A stretch of DNA of 64,000 bases. Source: Bradyrhizobium sp. SZCCT0148 (GTDB taxonomy: Bacteria; Pseudomonadota; Alphaproteobacteria; Rhizobiales; Xanthobacteraceae). Position numbers and translations under genes: made by a program. Under the pieces are notes generated by a model. The model saw nothing but the letters and a program-made list of their open reading frames with translations. It was not told the DNA's origin and made no database searches. Location of the stretch: the NCBI RefSeq assembly GCF_018129985.1, contig NZ_JAFCKT010000006.1:62001-126000 (forward strand). Direction: 5' to 3'. Below, in pieces: positions 53,348-61,519 of the stretch. How positions within the stretch are numbered: position 1 is the first letter of the stretch; the number at the start of each line of letters is the position of its first letter.

Positions 53348-54565
53348 TCAAGCTGCCTTCGAAGGCAGCGCGAGCGCGCGACCGAACATCATGTCGGTGC
53401 GGATCGCCGCCACCTTGTCGCGATTGCGGATCAGTTCGAGATACCAGAGCGCATCGACGGTATCGCCGATCAGCACCACGCCGGTGAGCCGGCCATCGGC
53501 GACCACGAGCTTCTTGTAGGTGCCGCGCCTGCGGTCAGTCAGCACAAGGCTCTCGCTGCCCTCGCCGCCCATGAAGTCGCCGGCGGAGAACACGCTGACG
53601 CCGGAGACCTTGAGATTGGTCGAGACCACGCTCCCCTGATAGGCGGCGGGCTTGCCGGCCAGATGCCGCGCGAGCACTCGCGCCTGCTCATAGGCAGGCT
53701 CGACCAGCCCGTAGCAGGTGCCGCGATGCTCGGCGCATTCGCCGAGCGCGAAGATGTCGGGCGAGGACGTCTGCATCAAATCGTTGACGACGACACCGCG
53801 GTTGACCGCGATGCCGGCATCCTTGGCGAGCGCCACGTTCGGCTTGATGCCGGCCGCGAAGATGACGGCGTCGGCCTCGATACGGCTGCCATCCGCAAGC
53901 TCGACGGCTTCGACGCGGCCATCGCCATGGATGCGGGCGGTCGTGGCGTTGAGCAGGATGCGGATGCCCTTGTGCTCGACCAGCGTCTTGAGCAGGCCGG
54001 CGGCCGGCCCATCGAGCTGGCGCTCCATCAGCCGATCCATCAGATGCAGCAGAGTGACCGGCGCGCCGGCCTTGGCGAGGCCGTAGGCTGCCTCGAGTCC
54101 GAGCAGGCCGCCGCCAACCACGACGACGCGCTTCTTCGCAGCCGCCAGCGTCAGCAGAAGATCGACGTCGCGCGTATCGCGAAAGGTGTGCACACCGGCA
54201 AGATCGGCACCCGGCAAATTGAGCCGCAGCGGCGTCGATCCGGTGGCGAGCACAAGCTTGGAGTATTGCATGCTCTCTTCGCCCGCGATCTTGAGCTCGC
54301 GGCGGCCGGTGTCGATCTCGGTGACGCGATAGCCGTAGCGAACCGTGACGCCGCGATGGCGCCACCAATCGGCCGGCCGGAGCTCGATCTCGTGCGAGCC
54401 GGTCTCGCCGGCCAACACGGAAGAAAGCAGCACGCGGTTGTAAGCGAGCCGCGGCTCTTCGCCGATCACCGCGACAGCGTAGCGGCCGAGCGAGCTCTTG
54501 GCGAGCTCGTCGACCAGACGCGCAGCCGCCATGCCGTTACCGACGATGACCAGCGGTTCGCTCAC
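53348..54565 (-). CDS. flp: FAD-dependent NAD(P)H oxidoreductase (Flp-like), electron donor to nitrate assimilation
   Basis: A 405-residue flavoprotein starting at a GTG with GGAG 7 bp upstream. LVIVGNGMAAARLVDELAK binds FAD, VVVVGGGLLGLEAAYGLAKAG binds NAD(P)H and IFALGECAEHRGTCYGLVEPAYEQA is the second FAD motif. It matches the N-terminal part of NAD(P)H nitrite reductase (NirB) without the sirohaem domains. In Bradyrhizobium diazoefficiens the equivalent gene, flp, lies between bjgb and nasC, exactly as here. It probably passes electrons to NasC; no nitrite reductase is in the window. Confidence 0.9.
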   Translation of the reverse strand: MSEPLVIVGNGMAAARLVDELAKSSLGRYAVAVIGEEPRLAYNRVLLSSVLAGETGSHEIELRPADWWRHRGVTVRYGYRVTEIDTGRRELKIAGEESMQYSKLVLATGSTPLRLNLPGADLAGVHTFRDTRDVDLLLTLAAAKKRVVVVGGGLLGLEAAYGLAKAGAPVTLLHLMDRLMERQLDGPAAGLLKTLVEHKGIRILLNATTARIHGDGRVEAVELADGSRIEADAVIFAAGIKPNVALAKDAGIAVNRGVVVNDLMQTSSPDIFALGECAEHRGTCYGLVEPAYEQARVLARHLAGKPAAYQGSVVSTNLKVSGVSVFSAGDFMGGEGSESLVLTDRRRGTYKKLVVADGRLTGVVLIGDTVDALWYLELIRNRDKVAAIRTDMMFGRALALPSKAA

Positions 54566-54575
54566 AAGGCATCTC

Positions 54576-55004
54576 CTATTCGGCGGCCTGCGCTTGCGCG
54601 CCATAGGCCTCGGACATCATGTAGCCGGACAGAACACCGTAAGCCTCCGTCCAGGCGGCGGCGAGTTCAGGCGTCCAGGCTTCGCCAAGCCCCTTCTCCA
54701 GAGTCCACAGCAAAGTCGCGCCGACCACGGGATAGTGCTCGGCCTTGGCGCCGTAGGCGACATGACGCTTGGCAAGCGCAGAGGCCGCGGGAAGAATCGT
54801 TTCGAGGTTCGACAGGCCGCCGACGACGGTAGCGAGCATGCCCATCAGTTTCTTCCGCTGCTCGGTCATGTCTTGCGGAAACATCGCGCGCACGGATGGC
54901 GCCACCTCGAACAGGCGATCGTAGAACAGCACCGCGGCCGTTTCCGAGATCGGTGCGACCTTGGAAAAGCTCTGCTGGATGAGGGTGATCTGTTCGGGCG
55001 TCAT
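54576..55004 (-). CDS. bjgb: Single-domain haemoglobin (Bjgb-like)
   Basis: A 142-residue globin of the flavohaemoglobin/Vitreoscilla class without a reductase domain. VLFYDRLFEVAPSVRAMFPQDM covers helices B to D; the proximal histidine is in ALAKRHVAYGAKAEHYPVVGATLLWTL. AGGAGG lies 6 bp before ATG 55004. In B. diazoefficiens Bjgb is coexpressed with nitrate assimilation and removes nitric oxide made during nitrate reduction. The flp gene follows after 10 bp; nrtC precedes with a 120-bp gap. Confidence 0.92.
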   Translation of the reverse strand: MTPEQITLIQQSFSKVAPISETAAVLFYDRLFEVAPSVRAMFPQDMTEQRKKLMGMLATVVGGLSNLETILPAASALAKRHVAYGAKAEHYPVVGATLLWTLEKGLGEAWTPELAAAWTEAYGVLSGYMMSEAYGAQAQAAE

Positions 55005-55084
55005 GATGGCCTCCTGTCTGTTTCGGTTTGCCTTGGTGCGCGCCATTGCGAACAAGGTTCATGGGTCAAACGTCATCAGAGAGA

Positions 55085-55108
55085 CTTCCCCCCGCGTACG
55101 GGGAGAAG
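55085..55108. repeat. GC hairpin in the nrtC-bjgb gap
   Basis: CTTCCCCCCG-CGTA-CGGGGAGAAG forms a near-perfect hairpin. It occupies the place where narK lies in the published B. diazoefficiens cluster. Short hairpins of this composition recur in rhizobial genomes, so it may be a mobile palindromic element or a weak transcription barrier. Confidence 0.45.
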
Positions 55109-55124
55109 CGACATTCGGGCCTGC

Positions 55125-55919
55125 TCACGCCGCCTCGACGAAACGGTGACGTTCGTAGAGGAATTCAAGCACGCGCTGCCGGCACTTCAGGTAAGTCGCG
55201 TTGGTTGCGAGCTCGAGCCGCTTGCGCGGGCGCGCCAGCGGTACCTCCAGCACCTCGCCGATGCGCGCGCTCGGCCCATTCGTCATCATCACGATGCGGT
55301 CGGACAGCAGCACGGCCTCGTCGACGTCGTGAGTGATCATCAAGATGGTGTTGCCGAGCTTCTGGTGCAGCGCCATCACGGAGTCCTGGAGATGTGCGCG
55401 GGTCAGCGCGTCGAGCGCGCCGAACGGCTCGTCCAGCAGCAGCACCTTCGGCTCCATCGCCAGCGCCCGCGCGATGCCGACGCGCTGCTTCATGCCGCCG
55501 GAGATTTCGGAAGGACGCTTGTCCCTGGCATGGGCCATCTGCACCAGATTGAGATTGTGCATCACCCAGGCATCGCGTTCGGCGCGGGTCTTGGTCCTCG
55601 CGAACACCTTGTCGACGCCGAGCCTGACGTTCTCGTAGACCGTGAGCCACGGCAGCAGGCTGTGGTTCTGGAACACCACGGCGCGATCGGGCCCTGGCGA
55701 GTTCACTTCGCGCTCCTCCAGCAGCACGCCGCCGGTCGAGGCGTTGGTCAATCCTGCGATGATGTTGAGCAGGGTCGACTTGCCGCAACCGGAATGGCCG
55801 ATGATCGAGACGTATTCGCCCTTCTCGATCGTCAGGTTGATGTCTTTCAGCACCTCCGTGGTGGCGGCGCCGCGGGTGAAGATCTTGTCGATATGGTCGA
55901 GCTTCAGATAGGCGGTCAT
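55125..55919 (-). CDS. nrtC: Nitrate ABC transporter ATP-binding protein
   Basis: A 264-residue ATPase of the nitrate/sulfonate class. Walker A is IGHSGCGKSTLLNIIAGL, the Q-loop FQNHSLLPWLTVYENV, the signature ISGGMKQRVGIARAL and Walker B VLLLDEPFGALDALTR. It lacks the extra regulatory C-terminal domain of cyanobacterial NrtC and so resembles NrtD in size; the symbol follows Bradyrhizobium usage. GGGAG precedes the ATG. It lies 12 bp after the permease gene. Confidence 0.92.
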   Translation of the reverse strand: MTAYLKLDHIDKIFTRGAATTEVLKDINLTIEKGEYVSIIGHSGCGKSTLLNIIAGLTNASTGGVLLEEREVNSPGPDRAVVFQNHSLLPWLTVYENVRLGVDKVFARTKTRAERDAWVMHNLNLVQMAHARDKRPSEISGGMKQRVGIARALAMEPKVLLLDEPFGALDALTRAHLQDSVMALHQKLGNTILMITHDVDEAVLLSDRIVMMTNGPSARIGEVLEVPLARPRKRLELATNATYLKCRQRVLEFLYERHRFVEAA

Positions 55920-55931
55920 GTGCCGCTCCCC

Positions 55932-56828
55932 TCAGTTCTGCGCGGTGCCGCGGGTGACGATTTTGCCGAGGCCCGCGATCACTCGATCGAGCACGAAGCC
56001 GACGATGCCGACATAGAACAGCGCAAGGATGATCTCGCTGATATGCGAGGAGTTCCACGCGTCCCAGATGAAGAAGCCGATGCCGACACCGCCGATCAGC
56101 ATTTCCGCTGCGATGATGGCGAGCCATGACAGGCCGATGCCGATGCGCAGGCCCGTGAAGATGTAGGGCGCCGCCGCCGGGATCATGATCTTGGCGAAGA
56201 ACTCGAGCGGGTTGAGCTGCACCACCGCGGCGACGTTGCGGTAATCCTGCGGGATGTTGCGGATGCCGACCGCGGTGTTGATGATGATCGGCCAGATCGA
56301 GGTGATGAAGATGACGAAGATCGCCGAAGGCTGGCCGTCGCGGAACGCCGCGAGCGACAGCGGCAGCCAGGCCAGCGGCGGAATGGTGCGCAGGACCTGG
56401 AACAGCGGATCGAGCCCGCGCATCGCCCAGACCGATTGCCCGACCAGCACACCGAGCGCGATGCCGGCGATGGCTGAGATCGAATAGCCGAGCGCGACGC
56501 GCTGGAGACTGGCGGAAAGATGCCAGAACAGACCCTTGTCGATGCCGCCATGGTCGAAGAACGGATCGAAGATCAGCTCCTTTGTGTCCTTGAATACCTT
56601 TGACGGCGGCGGCAGCGCCGAGCCGGCGCGGCGGCAGACCAGCTCCCACACCAGCGTCAGCAGCGCGATCACGACCAGCGGCGGGATCACGCGCACGGCG
56701 GTCTCCCGTGCCATCCGCGCATAAGCCTCACTGCGCGGCGGACGCTTCGGCGTCATCGCAACGACCGGCGCGGCCGCTCCGACGGGCTTCGCGGTCTCAA
56801 CATCCAACTTTGTGGCAGGCATGTTCAT
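55932..56828 (-). CDS. nrtB: Nitrate ABC transporter permease
   Basis: A 298-residue inner-membrane permease with about six segments. The loop IPQDYRNVAAVVQLNPLEFFAKIMIPAAAPYIFTGLRIGIGLSWLAIIAAEML is the ATPase contact, and GIGFFIWDAWNSSHISEIILALFYVGIVG is typical of NrtB. GGAGAG is best placed for ATG 56828; ATG 56834 is two codons upstream. Between nrtA and nrtC in the operon. Confidence 0.92.
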   Translation of the reverse strand: MNMPATKLDVETAKPVGAAAPVVAMTPKRPPRSEAYARMARETAVRVIPPLVVIALLTLVWELVCRRAGSALPPPSKVFKDTKELIFDPFFDHGGIDKGLFWHLSASLQRVALGYSISAIAGIALGVLVGQSVWAMRGLDPLFQVLRTIPPLAWLPLSLAAFRDGQPSAIFVIFITSIWPIIINTAVGIRNIPQDYRNVAAVVQLNPLEFFAKIMIPAAAPYIFTGLRIGIGLSWLAIIAAEMLIGGVGIGFFIWDAWNSSHISEIILALFYVGIVGFVLDRVIAGLGKIVTRGTAQN

Positions 56829-56888
56829 GGCCATATCTCTCCGGCTCCAAAAGACGATGCGGCCGCCTGGCGGCGGCCGCTGGCTCCA

Positions 56889-58208
56889 TCAGACTTCGAC
56901 GCGCTTGATCGCGAGCGACTTCAGATAGGCCGCCGGATTTTCGGGATCGAACACCTTCCCGTCGAAGAAGGTCTCCTTGCCGCGCGAGGTCGAGGCCGGA
57001 ATGTCGGCAGCCGCGACGCCGAGCGTCTTGGCTGCGTCCTTCCAGAGATCTTCGCGGTTGACCTTGGCAATCAGCGCCTTGCTGTCGAAGCCGGCATCGT
57101 ATTTGCCCCAGCGGATGTCTTCCGTCATGAACCAGAGGTCATGGCTCTGGAACGGATAGGAGGCATGGTCGCGCCAATACTTCATAATGTGCGGCGAGTT
57201 CTCGACCACCTTGCCAGGAATGCCGTAGTCGAACTTGCCTTTGGCGCGATCGGCGATGTCCTCGACGGGGCAGTTGATCCACTGCCGCTTTGCCATGATG
57301 GTGGCGAGCTCTTCCTTGTTCTCCATCTTGTCGGCCCATTGCTGCGCCTCCATCACCGCCATCAGGATTGCCTTCGCGGCCTTCGGGTTCTTGTCGACCC
57401 AGGCTGCACGCATGCCGAGTGACTTCTCGGGGTGCTTGCTCCAGATCTCGCCGGTGTTGACGGCCGTGTAGCCGATCCCCTGGTGCACCAGCTGCCCGGG
57501 CCAGGGCTCACCGACGCAGAAGGCGTCCATGGTGCCGACCTTCATGTTGGCTACCATCTGCGGCGGCGGGACGGTGATGGTCTCGACATCCTTGTCAGGA
57601 TCAATGCCGCCGGCCGCAAGCCAGTAGCGGACCCAGAGATCGTGCGTGCCGCCGGGGAAGGTCATCGCGACCTTTACCGATTTACCATCTGCCTTCTTTT
57701 TCTCGAATGCGGCCTTCAGCACCGACGCATCGGCGCCGACCTTGAGGTCGGCATATTCCTTGGCGACGGAGATGCACTGCGCATCGAGATTGAGACGCGC
57801 CAGGATGTACATCGGCGTCGGCTGATTGTTCTGCGTCACCTTGCCGGCCGAGATCAGATACGGCATCGGGGTCAGGATATGTGCGCCGTCGATGCCGTTG
57901 CCTTCGGAGCCGAGCACAAGGTTATCGCGCGTGGTGCCCCAGGAGGCCTGCTTCTGCACGTCGGTGTCGGGCATGCCATATTTCGCGAACAGCCCCTTGT
58001 CCTTGGCGACGAAGAGCGGGCCGGCATCGGAGAGCGCGATGAAGCCGAGCTTGGCGCCCTTGACCTCGGGGCCTGCATCCTGCGCGAACGCGCCGGCGGG
58101 GAAATTCAGCTTTGCGGCTGCGAGAAGCGCGGCTGTCGAGCCCGCGGCCTTCAACAATTGACGGCGGCTGAGCCGATGGTCCGAGGGCCGGCGCGTGCGC
58201 TTGGTCAT
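56889..58208 (-). CDS. nrtA: Nitrate-binding protein of the ABC transporter, Tat-exported
   Basis: A 439-residue periplasmic nitrate receptor of the NrtA/CmpA type. The signal sequence LSRRQLLKAAGSTAALLAAA with twin arginines points to Tat export. GFIALSDAGPLFVAKDKGLFAKYGM starts the mature domain; SWGTTRDNLVLGSEGNGIDGAHILTPMPYLIS, CVGEPWPGQLVHQGIG and the C-terminal YPFQSHDLWFMTEDIRWGKY match the nitrate-binding family. AAGGA lies 6 bp before ATG 58208. First gene of the operon; its 5' leader holds a strong hairpin at 58303. Confidence 0.93.
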   Translation of the reverse strand: MTKRTRRPSDHRLSRRQLLKAAGSTAALLAAAKLNFPAGAFAQDAGPEVKGAKLGFIALSDAGPLFVAKDKGLFAKYGMPDTDVQKQASWGTTRDNLVLGSEGNGIDGAHILTPMPYLISAGKVTQNNQPTPMYILARLNLDAQCISVAKEYADLKVGADASVLKAAFEKKKADGKSVKVAMTFPGGTHDLWVRYWLAAGGIDPDKDVETITVPPPQMVANMKVGTMDAFCVGEPWPGQLVHQGIGYTAVNTGEIWSKHPEKSLGMRAAWVDKNPKAAKAILMAVMEAQQWADKMENKEELATIMAKRQWINCPVEDIADRAKGKFDYGIPGKVVENSPHIMKYWRDHASYPFQSHDLWFMTEDIRWGKYDAGFDSKALIAKVNREDLWKDAAKTLGVAAADIPASTSRGKETFFDGKVFDPENPAAYLKSLAIKRVEV

Positions 58209-58302
58209 GTGTCGTCCTTTGCGTCTTTGCGATGATGATGGCGTCAATGCACGCGAGCAGCCCGTCCGCCCGACGACGCCGTTTGGCGCATGCGAACGCA
58301 AC

Positions 58303-58321
58303 GGCGGGGGAGACCCCCGCC
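58303..58321 (-). promoter_or_regulatory. GC hairpin in the nrtA leader, possible attenuator
   Basis: GGCGGGGG (58303-58310) pairs perfectly with CCCCCGCC (58314-58321) around a 3-base loop, about 95 bases before the nrtA ATG. Nitrate operons of this group are controlled by NasT antitermination in the leader. This stem could be the terminator half, but no U run follows on the minus strand. Confidence 0.4.
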
Positions 58322-58387
58322 TGGGTGCGTCAGCAAATCGGATGAGAGGTCTCGCGGGACGGCTTCAATGGCGTCGAATTGGAACTA

Positions 58388-58403
58388 TTCAAGCTTCGTG
58401 CCA
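58388..58403 (-). promoter_or_regulatory. Near-consensus sigma-54 promoter for nrtA
   Basis: On the minus strand TGGCACGAAGCTTGAA has a full -24 element (TGGCACG) and N4 spacing, but the -12 element is TTGAA instead of TTGCA/T; the usually invariant C is changed. It is 180 bp before the nrtA start. Confidence 0.35.
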
Positions 58404-58515
58404 AGCCTGAAGCTTCGAAGACTGAAGCAACTTCAAAGGCTTATAAAACCAGCCATTGAGGACGCCGCCGGTCTTCCGCACGGGAAATTTGCGATTTGCT
58501 CAATCACTGTGCGCC

Positions 58516-58530
58516 GCACAAATCCTGTGC
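58516..58530. promoter_or_regulatory. NtrC-like binding site in the divergent nitrate control region
   Basis: GCACA-AATCC-TGTGC is a perfect dyad with the GCAC-N7-GTGC spacing of NtrC sites. Its centre is about 125 bp upstream of the start point predicted for the channel gene and about 145 bp from that of nrtA, so it could serve both directions. Confidence 0.55.
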
Positions 58531-58622
58531 ATCAGCTCAAAGAGCAAGCGCCCGCCGCGCCCGCAACAGCGATCGCTTTCGATATCACATTGAAATTATA
58601 GCAGTTCTATGCGTTTCCAGAA

Positions 58623-58639
58623 CGGCACACGGCTTGCTT
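58623..58639 (+). promoter_or_regulatory. Sigma-54 promoter of the formate/nitrite channel gene
   Basis: CGGCACACGGCTTGCTT contains the -24 GG (58624-58625) and -12 GC (58636-58637) with the required 10 bases between, matching TGGCAC-N5-TTGCW at nearly all positions. Transcription would start near 58649, leaving a 220-base leader. Confidence 0.7.
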
Positions 58640-58662
58640 GTAAAATTGCGTCAATGATGACC

Positions 58663-58704
58663 TGCGGTTCGCCGCACTGTTGCAGCCTCTGGCGGCTGCA
58701 TTTT
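58663..58704 (+). promoter_or_regulatory. Tandem hairpins in the 5' leader of the channel gene, possible NasT-type attenuator
   Basis: Starting about 14 bases into the predicted transcript are two adjacent stems: TGCGG-TTCG-CCGCA (58663-58676) and, 4 bases on, TGCAGCC-TCTGGC-GGCTGCA (58681-58700) followed by TTTT. The second is terminator-like with a six-base loop. Tandem hairpins before a terminator resemble ANTAR-protein (NasT) targets, though the loops lack the conserved A at position 1. Confidence 0.45.
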
Positions 58705-58868
58705 CGGACGCTCGACCGGTCCGCGGCCAACTTCGGCTCAGTCCTCGTGACGCGATCGCCAGGCTTCCACCTTCCATCACCCCATGCGGCCGACCCACGG
58801 CCGACGACGTTCGCGCGCGCTCCCGTCAGGCGTGCGTCGATCTCGCCAATGAAGCAAAGGAACCATTG

Positions 58869-59708
58869 ATGTCGTATCTCGCGCCTTCGGAATTCGTCAC
58901 CAAGATGGTGGATGCGGGCGAGTCCAAGATCTTCATGTCCACCCGGGATACCATCATCCGCGCCTATATGGCCGGCGCCATCCTGGCGCTGGCGGCCTGG
59001 TTCGCCGTCACGATCAACGTGAACACGGGTCAGCCGCTGGTCGGCGCGCTGCTGTTTCCGGTCGGCTTCGTCATGCTCTATCTGCTGGGCTTCGATCTCC
59101 TCACCGGCGTGTTCGTGCTCTCGCCGCTCGCCCTGATCGACAAGCGCCCGGGCGTCACGATCGGCGGCGTTCTGCGCAATTGGGGTCTGGTGTTCGTCGG
59201 CAATTTCGCCGGCGCCTTCACCGTGGCCTTCATGATGGCCTTCGTCACGACGTTCGGCTTCACCGAGGCGCCCGACAAGGTCGGCGCGGCGATCGGCAAC
59301 ATCGGCGAAGGCCGGACGCTCGGCTATGCCGCACACGGCGCAGCCGGCATGGCGACCCTGTTCATGCGCGGCATGCTCTGCAACTGGATGGTCTCGACCG
59401 GCGTCGTCGGCGCCATGATCTCGACCTCGGTCCCCGGCAAGGTCATCGCGATGTGGATGCCGATCCTGGTGTTCTTCTACATGGTGTTCGAACATTCCGT
59501 CGTGAACATGTTCCTGTTCCCGTCGGGCCTGATGCTCCATGCGAAATTCTCGATCATGGACTATCTGATCTGGAATGAGATTCCGACCGTGCTCGGCAAC
59601 CTCGTGGGAGGCCTCGCCTTTACCGGCATGACCCTCTACACCACGCATGTCCTCACCAAGCCGAAGCGCCAGTTCGACAAGGCGGCCAAGCCTCGCGTCG
59701 TGGCCTGA
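58869..59708 (+). CDS. Formate/nitrite transporter (FNT) family channel, probable nitrite/nitrate transport
   Basis: A 279-residue pentameric-channel family protein with about six membrane segments. It starts MSYLAPSEFVTKMVDAGESKIFMSTRDTIIRAYMAGAILALAAWFAV; GFDLLTGVFVLSPLALIDKR and LFMRGMLCNWMVSTGVV match the FNT signature regions, and EHSVVNMF carries the central-pore histidine. AAAGGA precedes the ATG at 8 bp. Placed divergently to the nitrate operon behind a sigma-54 promoter, it most likely carries nitrite, taking the role of the absent narK. Formate is the alternative. Confidence 0.9.
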   Translation: MSYLAPSEFVTKMVDAGESKIFMSTRDTIIRAYMAGAILALAAWFAVTINVNTGQPLVGALLFPVGFVMLYLLGFDLLTGVFVLSPLALIDKRPGVTIGGVLRNWGLVFVGNFAGAFTVAFMMAFVTTFGFTEAPDKVGAAIGNIGEGRTLGYAAHGAAGMATLFMRGMLCNWMVSTGVVGAMISTSVPGKVIAMWMPILVFFYMVFEHSVVNMFLFPSGLMLHAKFSIMDYLIWNEIPTVLGNLVGGLAFTGMTLYTTHVLTKPKRQFDKAAKPRVVA

Positions 59709-59770
59709 TCGAATACGTCTCGACAGGGAAGCCCCACCCGAGCAGGGTGAGGCTTCGCCCCTTTCCGGTG

Positions 59771-61507
59771 ATGACGATGACCCGCGGACTCCTGATCTCG
59801 GTCGGCCAGCACTCCGACAAGGGCCGCAAGGCCATCAATCAGGATTTTCACGGCGTCCTGATTCCAGAGGAGCCGCTGCTCGGCCTGAAAGGCATCGCAG
59901 CGGTCCTCGCCGACGGCATCTCCAGCAGCACGGTAAGCCAGATCGCCAGCGAATCAGCGGTCAAGAGCTTCCTGATGGACTATTACTGCACGTCGGAATC
60001 CTGGACGGTGAAGACCTCGGCCCGCCGCGTGCTGGATGCCACCAATTCCTGGCTGCATGCGCAGACGCGCAAGAGCCAATATGCCTATGACCGCGACAAG
60101 GGCTATGTCTGCACCCTCAGCGCTATGGTCATCAAGGCGACCACCGCGCACATCTTCCATGTCGGCGACTGCCGCATCTACCGCGTCGCCGGCAAGGCGC
60201 TGGAGCAGCTGACCGACGATCACCGCATCATCGTGTCGTCGGAGCAGACATATCTCGGCCGCGCGCTCGGCATCAATCCGCAGCTCGAGATCGACTACCA
60301 GGCGCTGGAGGTCGAGGCCGGCGACATCTTCCTGCTGGCGACCGACGGCGCCTACGAATTCGTCGACGCGCGCTTCGTCACGGGCGCGCTGAACGAGCAC
60401 GCCGGTGAGCTCGACGCAGCGGCGAAGGCAATCGTCGAGGAAGCCTACCGGCGCGGCAGCGACGACAACATCACGGTCCAGATCCTGCGCATCGACGCGG
60501 TGCCGCAGCGCGAGCCGGCCGGCATCATCAATCAGACCTCGCAATTGCCGCTGCCTCCGCTGCCGGAGCCGCGGGCGCTGTTCGACGGCTACCGCATCAT
60601 CAGGGAAATCCACGGCAGCAGCCGCAGCCACATTTATCTCGCCGTCGACGTCGAGACCGAGCAGCCGGTCGCGCTCAAGCTGCCGTCGGTCGATTTGCGC
60701 GACGATGCCGCCTATCTCAAGCGTTTCCTGATGGAGGAGTGGATCGCGCGCCGGATCGACAGCCCGCACGTACTGAAGCCGCTGTCACAGTCCAGGCGAC
60801 GCAGCTACCTCTACGTCGCGACCGAGTTCGTCGAAGGCCAGACCTTGAAGCAGTGGATGACCGACAATCCGCGCCCCGATATCGAAACCGTCCGCGGCTT
60901 CATCGAGCAGATCGCCGCGGGCCTGCGCGCCTTCCACCGCATGGAGATGCTGCATCAGGACCTCCGGCCCGACAACATCCTGATCGACAAGACCGGGACC
61001 GCCAAGATCATCGACTTCGGATCGGTCCGGGTGGCCGGTGTCGCGGAAGCGGCGACGCCGGACGAGACCGACGACATCCTCGGCACGATTCAGTATACGG
61101 CGCCGGAGTATTTTCTCGGGCAAGGCGGCTCGCCGCGCTCCGACATGTTTTCACTGGCAGTGATCTGCTACCAGATGCTGACGGGACAACTTCCCTACGG
61201 GACCCAGATTGCCAGGATCAGGCGCAAGGCGGACGTGCGGAGGCTCAAATATCGCGCCGCAGACGGCGACCGCAACGTGCCGGCCTGGATCGACGGCGCG
61301 CTGCGCCGCGCGCTCCATCCCGACCCCACCAAGCGGCACGAAGATCTTTCGGAGTTCGTCTTCGAACTTCGAAACCCCAATCCGGCCTATCTCGACACGC
61401 GGATCACCCCGCTCCTGGAGCGCAGCCCGCTGATGTTCTGGAAGCTGACGACAGCGGCGCTCGCCTGCGCGGTCGTCGTGCTGCTGGCGCTGCTGCACGC
61501 GCGCTGA
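59771..61507 (+). CDS. Bifunctional PP2C-type phosphatase and Ser/Thr protein kinase fusion, membrane-anchored
   Basis: About 578 residues. Residues 1-240 are a PP2C phosphatase: KAINQDFHG, AAVLADGIS, FHVGDCRIYR, LLATDGAYEF and GSDDNITVQIL supply the metal aspartates. Residues 270-540 are a protein kinase: VALKLPS (Lys), LHQDLRPDNILID (catalytic loop), KIIDFGS (DFG) and IQYTAPEYFLG (APE). A C-terminal membrane anchor follows (FWKLTTAALACAVVVLLALL). It lies 62 bp after the nitrite-family channel and is likely cotranscribed with it. A similar kinase gene occurs in the Pseudomonas aeruginosa nitrate assimilation cluster. ATG 59777 is an alternative start. Confidence 0.9.
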   Translation: MTMTRGLLISVGQHSDKGRKAINQDFHGVLIPEEPLLGLKGIAAVLADGISSSTVSQIASESAVKSFLMDYYCTSESWTVKTSARRVLDATNSWLHAQTRKSQYAYDRDKGYVCTLSAMVIKATTAHIFHVGDCRIYRVAGKALEQLTDDHRIIVSSEQTYLGRALGINPQLEIDYQALEVEAGDIFLLATDGAYEFVDARFVTGALNEHAGELDAAAKAIVEEAYRRGSDDNITVQILRIDAVPQREPAGIINQTSQLPLPPLPEPRALFDGYRIIREIHGSSRSHIYLAVDVETEQPVALKLPSVDLRDDAAYLKRFLMEEWIARRIDSPHVLKPLSQSRRRSYLYVATEFVEGQTLKQWMTDNPRPDIETVRGFIEQIAAGLRAFHRMEMLHQDLRPDNILIDKTGTAKIIDFGSVRVAGVAEAATPDETDDILGTIQYTAPEYFLGQGGSPRSDMFSLAVICYQMLTGQLPYGTQIARIRRKADVRRLKYRAADGDRNVPAWIDGALRRALHPDPTKRHEDLSEFVFELRNPNPAYLDTRITPLLERSPLMFWKLTTAALACAVVVLLALLHAR

Positions 61508-61519
61508 TCAAAGGCCGCC

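Noticed and set aside
58303..58321. The GC hairpin before nrtA as a plain terminator
   Set aside because: No U run follows on the minus strand and no gene on the plus strand ends nearby; listed instead as a leader hairpin.
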